Shown here: positions 27,821 through 35,267 of the stretch, in pieces | How positions within the stretch are numbered: the first letter of the stretch is position 1 | Layout: every line of letters begins with the position of its first letter | NCBI RefSeq assembly: GCF_019774615.1 | Contig: NZ_CP081496.1 | Location: 248,001 to 312,000 of the forward strand | Source: Streptomyces sp. BHT-5-2 | GTDB taxonomy: Bacteria; Actinomycetota; Actinomycetes; Streptomycetales; Streptomycetaceae | Direction of reading: 5' to 3' | Length of the DNA stretch: 64,000 nucleotides | Notes under the pieces: model-generated | What the model was told of the DNA's origin: nothing | What the model saw: only the letters and a program-made list of their open reading frames with translations | The model's database searches: none | Made by a program: the position numbers and the translations under genes

Positions 27821-28380
27821 GAGTAATAGGGAAACGACGGCGCCGAATTGTCATCACTGTTGGAGGCGTTCGAACTCGCCGGGCGGCCAGCGGCCCGACG
27901 TGTCAGCTGAGGCTCGCGCTGATCGGCACGCCAACTTTGCCCAGCTCAGTGGCCAAACGAGCCAGTACCGAGCCACCTGTGAGCCACCGCCGAACCAGCC
28001 CTGAAGGCATCGGTGGTCTCGGTGAACACAGCCCAAAAATTCTTTTTGTTCGATTCCTAGGCGATGGGCCGCAGGGGTGACACTGGTCGCTTGCGGCGCT
28101 CCGTGCCGTCGAAGTTGGATCACCTTCACTGAAGGTTGGTGACCGCCCGGTTCGTGCCCGAGTCCGGGAACGGTGGCGGCAACCAGGCCACGGTTATTGG
28201 CAAGACTGGGTGTGCTGCTCTGGTTGCGTCGGCCCGGGCCGCCCCATGAGCTTGTCCGGGGATCTCGGATCGCGTTAGGGGCCCGTGAAGATCCATGCCC
28301 TGCACATCCAGTCCGTGATGCCTGTCTGCCTACGCTCCTGAGTGCAGCGATCACACAGGGCATCTCCACGGGGGACAGCT
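27821..28380. other. Intergenic region with repeat copy 1
   Basis: This 560-bp region separates the minus-strand recombinase/MTase group from the plus-strand cassette. It holds the first 130-bp repeat (listed separately) and presumably divergent promoters. No gene has supportable coding bias. Confidence 0.5.
27959..28088. repeat. Cassette-flanking 130-bp repeat, copy 1 (with GAGCCA iterations)
   Basis: It aligns along its whole length with 30486-30614, by eye at about 75-80% identity. The best block is AAAATTCTTTTTGTTCGATT, then GGCGATGGGCC. Its left part carries four GAGCCA-like hexamers (the last GAACCA) spaced 11 bp apart at 27959-28000, one per helical turn. That suggests a cooperative protein-binding site. 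It lies upstream of the WXG/EspC-like cassette in direct orientation with copy 2. Confidence 0.85.
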
Positions 28381-28695
28381 ATGACGCATGAGCATTTTTC
28401 GATCCACCCCGAGCCGGTCACGGCTCTCGGCAAGGATTTCACCGCCTCCGCCGACCATCTCGATGACCGCATCAGCGCTTTCGCCTCACGCGCGGAGAAC
28501 GTGGACGATGCCTTCGGTGTGATGTCCGAGTCCACCGAGACCCTGTCCCAGTACGTCGAGATGACCCGCCACACCGTGACCGCCCTGCAACAGTTACGCA
28601 CCGGGCTGCAGCACTACGCCGAGGGTCTGCAGCACACCGTCGCCACGTACCAGGCGTCCGATGCCGCGCAGGCGCAGCAGTTCGGGGGGAAGTGA
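28381..28695 (+). CDS. EspC/WXG100-like type VII secretion-type small helical protein
   Basis: The 104-residue protein starts at ATG 28381. It is a single helical hairpin with the EspC-like layout found in actinobacteria: helix 1 VTALGKDFTASADHLDDRISAF, helix 2 VEMTRHTVTALQQLRTGLQHYAEG and a YxxxD-type tail (YQASDAAQAQQF). It is one base from the downstream WXG-domain gene. Codon 72 is TTA (28594-28596), a bldA-dependent codon. The expected role is as a secreted partner or chaperone of the next protein; no type VII secretion machinery is in the window. Confidence 0.82.
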   Translation: MTHEHFSIHPEPVTALGKDFTASADHLDDRISAFASRAENVDDAFGVMSESTETLSQYVEMTRHTVTALQQLRTGLQHYAEGLQHTVATYQASDAAQAQQFGGK

Positions 28696-28696
28696 C

Positions 28697-29797
28697 GTGG
28701 CCGGTCAGGAGCAGCAGCCGCAGATCGAGAAGAGCTTCGACCTGTTCAACCCTGGCGGGGACCCGTCGGTGCTGCGGGCGTGCGCCGAGGCGTGGCGGGG
28801 CATGGCCCACGATCTGAAGAGCACGATCGAGACCCAGGACCATGAGGTCGCCCGGCTCGGCGACAACTGGACCGGTGCCGCCGCCGACGCCTTCCACGCC
28901 CACTGGAACCACACCAAGAGCCAGGTGGAGAAGGCACTGCCGCACTTCGAGACCGTCGCCCAGCAGCTGGAACACACCGCGGATGCCATCAAGAAGGCCA
29001 ATGACGAGGTCCACCGGGTGGCCGAGGAGATCGCCGCGACGGTGGCGATCGGCATCGGCCTGACCGTGCTGACCGGGGGCTTCTCCGACGCCGTCGCGGC
29101 CGGCGCGGCCGCCGCGGAAGTCGCCGAGGCAGCGGGCGAAGTAACCCGACTGGGGCAACTGCTGATCCGCGTCGCCGAAGTGATGGAGAAGATCAGGACG
29201 GCGATGAACAGCAGCAAGCTGCTCAAGTTCGGCTTCGAGTTCGGCAAGAGTATGGACGCCAACTTCATCAGCAACGTCGGCGGACAGTGGGCCACCGGGC
29301 AGAAGATCGACTGGGGCCAGGATTTGCAGGATGCTGCCGTGGCCGGGCTGGGAGGCACGGTCATCTCGGAAGGCGCGGGCGCCCTTGGACGAGGTGTTAC
29401 CAAGTGGGCGCAGAACTCCGGGGAGCGCGCTGCCGAAAAGGTGTGGGGCCCAGGGGCGGCCCTGGGCAGAGGGCTCGGCGGCGAGAATCTGCCTGGCAGG
29501 GCGGTCGTGGAAGGCGTGGGATCCGCGGGCGGGCAAGCAGCTGCGGACGGCGTGGACATGTGGGAAGGGCAGAAGAAGGACTTCTGGCGGGACGTGGGCT
29601 TCAGCGGTGCGGCCGGAGCCGCCGGCGGTGCCGCGAACCACGCGGGTGACAAGATCAACAACGGCGGTGGCGGTCACCGCGCGACCAACCGGGAGAAGTT
29701 CCCCGCCTGGCAGCAGGTCCCCACGGACGGCGCCATCTACGGCATCGGCAACGTCGCCAACACCGAGTTGCCCCAAGAAAAGGAACAAGAAGACTGA
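28697..29797 (+). CDS. WXG100-domain protein with glycine-rich hydrophobic C-terminus
   Basis: GTG 28697 lies one base after the preceding stop. An N-terminal WXG100-like domain (about 10-105) has the turn GDNWTGAAADAFHAHW. A hydrophobic segment AATVAIGIGLTVLTGGFSDAV, a helical stretch, and a long Gly/Ala-rich region with repeated GAAGxxxGG turns (about 200-345) follow. This is the delivery and pre-toxin architecture of type VII polymorphic toxins. The final 30 residues do not form a recognisable toxin domain, so this may be a toxin-less remnant or use an unknown activity. Confidence 0.82.
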   Translation: MAGQEQQPQIEKSFDLFNPGGDPSVLRACAEAWRGMAHDLKSTIETQDHEVARLGDNWTGAAADAFHAHWNHTKSQVEKALPHFETVAQQLEHTADAIKKANDEVHRVAEEIAATVAIGIGLTVLTGGFSDAVAAGAAAAEVAEAAGEVTRLGQLLIRVAEVMEKIRTAMNSSKLLKFGFEFGKSMDANFISNVGGQWATGQKIDWGQDLQDAAVAGLGGTVISEGAGALGRGVTKWAQNSGERAAEKVWGPGAALGRGLGGENLPGRAVVEGVGSAGGQAAADGVDMWEGQKKDFWRDVGFSGAAGAAGGAANHAGDKINNGGGGHRATNREKFPAWQQVPTDGAIYGIGNVANTELPQEKEQED

Positions 29798-29799
29798 CC

Positions 29800-30405
29800 G
29801 TGTTCGAGGTTCGCAAGAGCATCAAACGCTTCCGGGACGACCCGGCCTGGACCTACCGCAAGAGAGACCGCGCCTACCTCGACACGTTCAACCATGACGG
29901 CTACCCCTTCAGCCTCGGCCCGGACGGCCTGTCTCTTCGCCACCTGCTGCAGGGCAGCCTCCAGGGCCGGGAGGTAAGTATGTTCCATCTCCGGGCATTG
30001 AAGGGCAGTGGCCGGGCCCATGTCGCGTGGCCGTACTCCGTGGCCGTGCTCCCCCTGCCCCGCGCGCTCCCGGCCACCGCCTTCACCAGCAGGCGGCTGA
30101 TGCTGCCCGGGCGGGAAAAGCGTCCGGCGCTACCCCGCACTCCCGGCCGGTTCCGGGACCTGACAGAGATCGGCACCCACCGGGTGCACTGCCACTCAGA
30201 GGACGTCGACTTCGCGGCACTCATCAACACGTACGCCCTGGAACGGCTCATGCACAAAGCCCAGCTCGGTTGGCGCATCGAGGGGAGCCGCATGATCGGC
30301 TGGACGGACGGGCGCAAGACCTACGAGGACCTTCTGTCCCTCGCCGAAACCGTCGCGTCCATCATCGACGACTTCCCCGCAGAAGCGTGGCACTGGACGC
30401 AGTGA
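29800..30405 (+). CDS. Hypothetical protein, third gene of the WXG cassette
   Basis: GTG 29800 starts 3 bases after the WXG gene stop. The 201-residue soluble protein is rich in Arg, His and aromatic residues. It has RAYLDTFNHDGYPFSLG near the start and GWRIEGSRMIGWTDGRKTYEDLLSLAETVASIIDDFP at the end, a pattern of a beta hairpin followed by a long helix. No catalytic motif or signal peptide is visible. Position suggests an immunity or specificity partner of the WXG protein; this is inference. Confidence 0.75.
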   Translation: MFEVRKSIKRFRDDPAWTYRKRDRAYLDTFNHDGYPFSLGPDGLSLRHLLQGSLQGREVSMFHLRALKGSGRAHVAWPYSVAVLPLPRALPATAFTSRRLMLPGREKRPALPRTPGRFRDLTEIGTHRVHCHSEDVDFAALINTYALERLMHKAQLGWRIEGSRMIGWTDGRKTYEDLLSLAETVASIIDDFPAEAWHWTQ

Positions 30406-30485
30406 CAGAAAGCCGGCACGGGTCGTCAGCGCAGAGAAGCTGAGCGCAGCGCGTATGGGCCAGCCGCGGTGTCGCACTGGCATAT

Positions 30486-30614
30486 GAGCCAGTGCGAGCC
30501 ACCTGCGAGCCACTGCCGAGCCAGTCCTGGGCTGGGCGGTGGTCTCCGTAGGCACGGCCCGAAAATTCTTTGTGTTCGATTCTCGGGCGATGGGCCACCA
30601 GGGTGGCGCTGGTC
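30486..30614. repeat. Cassette-flanking 130-bp repeat, copy 2 (with GAGCCA iterations)
   Basis: This is the direct-orientation partner of 27959-28088. It lies 80 bases after the last cassette gene. Four exact GAGCCA hexamers are spaced 10-11 bp (starting about 30486, 30496, 30507 and 30518). The conserved block AAAATTCTTTGTGTTCGATT and GGCGATGGGCC follow. It lies upstream of the HTH protein that leads the transfer operon. Confidence 0.85.
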
Positions 30615-30764
30615 ATGTGGGGTGGGCCGGCGCCGAGCCATCGCACATACCGAACCAGTGGCGCGGCAATCGCCCGGAGTTGGCGCGCGGGCGGCCCGTG
30701 AGTGGCGCGGAGGGGTGAGAGGGCTTCGGCGACAGTGATCGCCACTCCCGCAAGGAGCTTCCCA

Positions 30765-31595
30765 ATGCACCCCCACTCCACCTCTCGCCCCGCCGCCCGC
30801 CGCACTGCCTGTACGCGTGCAGCCGCCGGCCGCTCCCCACTCCAGGCGCTGGAGGAGTCCTTCCTCGCGCTCGCCACCGCGGCCCAGCCGCTCACACTGC
30901 CGACTCATCTGGTGTGTGAGGAGCCGGAGCAGCCGGTGCTGCCCGTCGACCAGATCCGCTCCCGCCTTGCCCACGCCGCCACTTCGCCGACGCTGCGTCA
31001 GCACACCTGGGGTGAAGTGGTGCGCCGGGCCCAACGCCTGGGCGACCCGTGGGACCTCGTAGCCGTAGGGATGACGGTTCCGGTGCTGCGCCGGATGCTG
31101 GCCCGCCTGGCCTGCCCCACCCACCTGGAGCGGGCCGAGGTCGAGCAGGAAGCCCTGGCTGCCGTCACCTCTGCCGTGTCCACCGTGGACGTGGAGGCCG
31201 CGGACGTCGCCCGGGAGCTGTTCGCGACGGCCGACCGGGCGGTGAACCGGCTGGTCTACGCCGCACGGCGACGCGTCGAGCAGGAGACGGGGCACCAGGC
31301 CGTTCACCTCGGCCGCCTCACCCAGTCCATGGCGCGAACCGCCTGTCAGGCCGCCCCCCAGGGGATTGACAGCGGCGAGGCGAGGAATGAGTACGCGGTC
31401 TTGACGCGTGCGGTCAGCGCCGGCGCCGTAGGGGTCGCGGAGGCGCAGCTGATCGCTCGTACGCGTCTGGACGGTGAGCCGATGCAGCTTCTGGCGGATG
31501 AGCGGGGTGTGAGCGTACGTCAGCTCTATCGCCACCGCGCTGCTGCCGAGCAGCAGCTGGCTGCCTACCTGCACCACCAGATGCGCGACCAGTAA
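30765..31595 (+). CDS. HTH protein with sigma-region-4-like C-terminus
   Basis: ATG 30765 has AAGGAG 8-13 bases upstream. The 276-residue protein is mostly helical. Its C-terminus (EAQLIARTRLDGEPMQLLADERGVSVRQLYRHRAAAEQQLAAYL) is a clear helix-turn-helix of sigma region 4 / LuxR type. The middle is helical (VAARELFATADRAVNRLVYAARRRVEQE). No sigma region 2 is seen, so it is more likely an element-encoded regulator than a true sigma factor. It is placed directly before the transfer operon and after repeat copy 2, making it the best candidate for a transfer regulator. Confidence 0.78.
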   Translation: MHPHSTSRPAARRTACTRAAAGRSPLQALEESFLALATAAQPLTLPTHLVCEEPEQPVLPVDQIRSRLAHAATSPTLRQHTWGEVVRRAQRLGDPWDLVAVGMTVPVLRRMLARLACPTHLERAEVEQEALAAVTSAVSTVDVEAADVARELFATADRAVNRLVYAARRRVEQETGHQAVHLGRLTQSMARTACQAAPQGIDSGEARNEYAVLTRAVSAGAVGVAEAQLIARTRLDGEPMQLLADERGVSVRQLYRHRAAAEQQLAAYLHHQMRDQ

Positions 31596-31946
31596 CCGCG
31601 CGCATTCGAGGGACTTCCGGCCGGGAATGTCATTTTCGGGGGCCGTAAATCCCTTTTACCAGTGAACGTCGCCATCGGATGCGCACCATGCACCCGGTGG
31701 TGACGGTCCCCGGCGCAGGCCCCCTTCCGGGGCTGCTGCCAGGTCGTTGCCGTGTGGGGTGAACGCACCGTCTCGTGCTGACACCCGAGCCCCCCTGCCC
31801 CCACCGCCTCAAGGAGGACGGCCCCGGGACAGGTTCCGTGTTCACCCCACACCGCACGAACCCCCGTGATGCGCCTGGTCGCATCGCGCTTCGTCGATCC
31901 GCTTCTTTCCCCGTGCCGTGTTGTGTCTGCTGGAGGGGCGTCCGCC
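31596..31946. promoter_or_regulatory. Leader region of the transfer operon
   Basis: No gene lies in these 350 bases. The region includes a 13-bp inverted repeat (separate entry), several G/C hairpins such as GGCCCCCTTCCGGGGC-like dyads near 31708-31725, and a strong GGAGGGG ribosome site at 31932-31938 for the pilin-like gene. It probably carries the operon promoter and operators. Confidence 0.6.
31752..31852. promoter_or_regulatory. Separated 13-bp inverted repeat upstream of the transfer operon
   Basis: GTGTGGGGTGAAC at 31752-31764 and its exact reverse complement GTTCACCCCACAC at 31840-31852 are 75 bases apart. A perfect 13-bp match at this spacing, about 100 bases before the first transfer gene, suggests either two operator half-sites for a looping repressor or a long-range RNA stem in the leader. 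Confidence 0.6.
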
Positions 31947-32327
31947 ATGCTCGCAAGATTTCGCCGGCCGCACCGGCGGCCAAGCCGCCCGAAGGGCCGC
32001 TGGGTGACCCGGTTCGCCTTCGTCACGGCGTGCGTTGCGCTGCTGTTGTTGGCGAATTCGCCGCGTGTGTGGGCGGTCGCGGACATTCCCACCGTGATCA
32101 AGAATCTGCGGAACTGGGTCGTCGGCATCCTGTCCGGACTTGCCACGCTGTTTCTGACCTTCGGCGGCCTGCGGTACCTGATGGCCGGGGGCGACCCGGG
32201 CGAAGTCGACTCCGCGAAGAGGGCCTTGAAAGCCGCGGCTATCGGCTACGGGCTGGCGGTCCTGGCTCCTGCTCTGGTCACCGTGTTGCAGCACATCGTC
32301 GGCGTCGGCGGCGGTGACGGAAAATGA
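31947..32327 (+). CDS. VirB2/TrbC-like pilin subunit
   Basis: ATG 31947 follows GGAGGGG. The 126-residue protein has a basic N-terminus, a signal-type helix (FAFVTACVALLLLANSPRVWAVA), then two membrane helices separated by a short polar loop: LRNWVVGILSGLATLFLTFGGLRYLM, AGGDPGEVDSAKRAL, and AAAIGYGLAVLAPALVTVLQHIVG. This is the layout of VirB2-like pilins and of small integral proteins heading actinobacterial T4SS operons. Its stop overlaps the next start by 4 bases. Confidence 0.8.
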   Translation: MLARFRRPHRRPSRPKGRWVTRFAFVTACVALLLLANSPRVWAVADIPTVIKNLRNWVVGILSGLATLFLTFGGLRYLMAGGDPGEVDSAKRALKAAAIGYGLAVLAPALVTVLQHIVGVGGGDGK

Positions 32328-34311
32328 CACGCGCCAGGCACCTCGCACGGGCCGTGCCCGCTCTGTGCATCCTGGCCGTGCTCATTCCAGTAGCACTGTC
32401 GGCGCAGAACGCCGCACCGAGAACGGCTTACGCGGCGGCAGCCGCTCGGGCGCCCGCAGCTCCGGAGCCGCCGCAGCCCGAGCCCCAGCCCGCCCCCGGC
32501 CCTACCGCCACCGCCACCGCCACCGCTCCGAAGCCACCTTCCCTCTCACCGAAACCTGACCCGGTGCCCGGGCCGACCCCCGCACCGGGCCGTCCGACTC
32601 CGAAGTCTTCACAGCCCTCGCGGCCGTCGTCCGCGGAGCCGAAGCCGGGTCCTACGCCTTCGGCGTGCGAGGCAGAGGGGCGCGAGTGTGTCAAGGACAC
32701 CTCCTCGGGCTGGGACGTACTCCCCGACTTCCCCGCGATGATCGTGAACGCGATCACCTCGTTCCTCGGCACACTGATCGAACAGGTCATGAAACCGCTC
32801 CGCGAGTTTCTGGCCGACACCCTGCTGGCGCCCCCCGACGTCACCCAGCACGCCGACGTCAAACGGCTGTGGAAAGCCACGCTGGAGATCACGGTCGGGA
32901 TCTACGTGCTGTTCGTGACCGCCGGCGGCATCACCGTCATGGGCCACGAAACCGTCCAGACCCGCTACGCCCTCAAACAGATCCTCCCGCGGCTGCTGTT
33001 GGGAATCGTCGCGGCGGCCAGCTCGCTGACGGTGATGGGCAAGGCGATCAGTCTGTCCAACGCCCTCGCCCACGCCATCATGACCACCGATCTTTCGGAC
33101 GCCGGGCAGGGCATGGTCGAACGTGTCCTGCCGTTCGCCCTCTTCAAGGTGGCCGGGCTGAAGCTGTATCTGCTGCTGTTGGCGATCATGATGATCGCGC
33201 TGGTGCTGGCGGTGCTGATCGGCTTCATGGTGCGGGTCGCGGTACTGGCACTGGTGGCCGTCTGCGGCCCCCTCGCGCTTGCGTGCCATGCCCACCCGCT
33301 GACCGATCCGATCGCACGGCTGTGGTGGCGGGCCCTGGCCGGGTGCCTGGTCATCCAGGTCGCGCAGTCGATCACGTTCGTTCTCGCCCTCAGGCTGTTC
33401 TTCGCTCCGGGCGCCTCGACGCTGGGCATCCCGAAGGCCGACCAGCTGGGCACGCTGCTCGCCGGACTCGGCCTGTTCTGGGTGCTGTTCAAGATCCCCG
33501 GCTGGACCATGCAAGTCATCCTGCGCGGCACCCCCGCCCACAGCCCCCATGCGCCTTCTGCGGTGCGGGTGCTCAAGCACCTGGCGCTATACCGGCTCAT
33601 GGACCACTACGTGCCCGGCATGAGCCTGCTGCGGCGCCGCCCAGGCGGAGGCGGCGCAGCGGGACTCGGCACAGGCCGTGGAGGGCCAGCGGGTGGAGGG
33701 GGACGTCCTGGTTCAGGCGGGGGCGGCGGCGGTGGGCGGCCCTCTGCACCGGGGCCGGGGAGTAGGAGAGGTAGTTCGCGGCGAACGTTGTCTTCCCGCG
33801 GTGGTTCCTCCTCGGGACGTTCCCAGGCGGGAACCGCCACCGATGGCCGGTCGGCACCGGCACCGACAGCCCCGGCAGCAGGCGGGGCACGTCCGGCGAC
33901 GGCCATCGCCAACGCGTCCTCACGAACTCCCGCAGGTACTGCTTCCGGCGTCCACGCTGCTCGACGTCCCGGCCCGCGCTCTGCCCCCTCAGCCGTACAC
34001 CGACAGGTCCTCGTTCCGTACTTCGCCCCAGCCAGACCCGTCGCATCCGGCAACTCGCCCTCCCCGTCACCACCGAGCGCATCCCGGCCCGGGCGGCCCA
34101 GCCAACACAGGCGTCGCTGCCGATCCATGCCGAACGCACAACCACCCCCACGCCCGGCTCCCCCACCCGGCGAGCCACTCCACCGCCTGCCTTCCCCTCA
34201 GCAGCACCACAGTCACGGCCACTACCCCTCCGCACTCCCGCCGCACACGCACACCCACGGCCGCCGCGTCCCCTGCAGCTGCGGCTGCCCCTCGAACCAC
34301 CCCGGAGGTAG
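32324..34311 (+). CDS. VirB6-like membrane channel protein (apparent frameshift near the C-terminus)
   Basis: ATG 32324 overlaps the pilin stop. After a signal helix and a Pro-rich segment, a hydrophobic domain (about 135-410) has at least six membrane helices, including ITVGIYVLFVTAGGITVM, LYLLLLAIMMIALVLAVLIGFMV and VIQVAQSITFVLALRLFF, resembling VirB6/TrbL-type channel proteins. A Gly-rich basic tail follows. The given frame runs on to 35125, straight through the next gene, which is implausible. Another frame gives a natural tail (LPVTTERIPARAAQPTQ) ending at TAG 34309-34311, inside the ribosome site of the next gene. Restoring one C in the CCCC run near 34026-34029 joins the two. It could be a sequence error, a real mutation or a slippage site. 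Confidence 0.75.
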
Positions 34312-34316
34312 ATCCC

Positions 34317-35267
34317 ATGGCAGCACCAGACGCCCCAACCGATGCCACATACGCCACACGTATCCCCGCAGATATCTCTCGCCCCGACCGCCTCCTGGGC
34401 CCCTTCACCGCCCGGCAGACCGCCGTCCTCGCCGCCACGGCCGTCGTTCTGTACGGCGGCTGGTGGGCAACGCGCGCCTTCATTGCACCGCTCGCCTACG
34501 CGGCCCTGGCCGCCCCCATTGCCGGAGCCGTGGCAGCGCTCGCGCTCGGCCACCGGGAAGGCGTCGGCCTGGACCGCTTCCTGCTCGCCGCGCTCACCGA
34601 CTCGCGCATGCCCAAGCGCCGGGTACACGCCCCCGAAGGCGTTCCCCCACTGCCCGCCATCGTGCCCCACCGCTGGGCCAAGGCCGCAGGGCCGCCCCCG
34701 GCCGCCATGCGCATGCCGTACGGCGGCATCACCCCGGAAGGGGTGCTCGACCTGGGCAATGCGGGGAGCGCCGCCATGGCGAGGTGTTCCACGGTCAACT
34801 TCGAGCTGCGCTCGGCGGCCGAACAACAAGGGCTGACCGCCGCGTTCGCCCGCTGGCTCAACTCCCTCACCGGACCGACCCAGTTGCTGGTGCGCTCTCA
34901 CCACGTCGAACTCACCCCGCTGGCCGACGCGTTGCACCACGGGGCCGCCGCCCTGCCGCACCCGGCACTGGAAGCGGCCGCCCACGCGCACGCCGACTTC
35001 CTCACCGACCTCGCCGCAAGCGGCAACCTCATCGGCCGGCAGATCCTGCTCGTCGCCCGCGAGGAAGCCCCCACCTCCGGCGTCATGCGCAATGCGAGCG
35101 CGGGGCGGGTGCTCCAGCGCCTTGACGAGGCCGCCCGCGCCCTGGCACCGGCCGAGATCACCGTCACGCCCCAGGACGGCCCACACAGCACCCGCCTGGT
35201 GCACGCGGCCTGCAACCCCGACACACCCACCCCGCACAGGACCGCATCGGAAGGTGACCTCACGTGA
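34317..35267 (+). CDS. PrgI-family T4SS membrane protein
   Basis: ATG 34317 follows GGAGG at 34304-34308. The 316-residue protein has an N-terminal PrgI-like part with two close membrane helices (AVLAATAVVLYGGWWATRAF and YAALAAPIAGAVAALALG) and a HREGVGLDRFLLAALTD motif. A cytoplasmic domain resembling the N-terminal part of VirB4-type proteins follows (STVNFELRSAAEQQGLTAAFARWLNSL, GPTQLLVRSHHV). PrgI proteins sit beside the VirB4 ATPase in Gram-positive T4SS. The stop overlaps the VirB4-like start by 4 bases. Confidence 0.85.
   Translation: MAAPDAPTDATYATRIPADISRPDRLLGPFTARQTAVLAATAVVLYGGWWATRAFIAPLAYAALAAPIAGAVAALALGHREGVGLDRFLLAALTDSRMPKRRVHAPEGVPPLPAIVPHRWAKAAGPPPAAMRMPYGGITPEGVLDLGNAGSAAMARCSTVNFELRSAAEQQGLTAAFARWLNSLTGPTQLLVRSHHVELTPLADALHHGAAALPHPALEAAAHAHADFLTDLAASGNLIGRQILLVAREEAPTSGVMRNASAGRVLQRLDEAARALAPAEITVTPQDGPHSTRLVHAACNPDTPTPHRTASEGDLT

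Noticed and set aside
27441..27857. 138-residue minus-strand frame overlapping the methyltransferase-like gene
   Set aside because: His/Pro/Arg-rich shadow frame inside the better supported 27116-27820 reading.
30702..30764. Upstream extension of the HTH protein
   Set aside because: AAGGAG directly before ATG 30765 decides the start; the extension has no support.
33678..34316. N-terminal extension of the PrgI-like frame
   Set aside because: Codon bias is poor and a strong GGAGG site precedes the ATG at 34317.
32324..35125. Full 933-residue reading of the VirB6-like frame
   Set aside because: From about 34030 on it runs out of frame through the PrgI-like gene; the Arg/Pro/His-rich tail has no protein character, so a frameshift and a stop at 34309-34311 is the better model.
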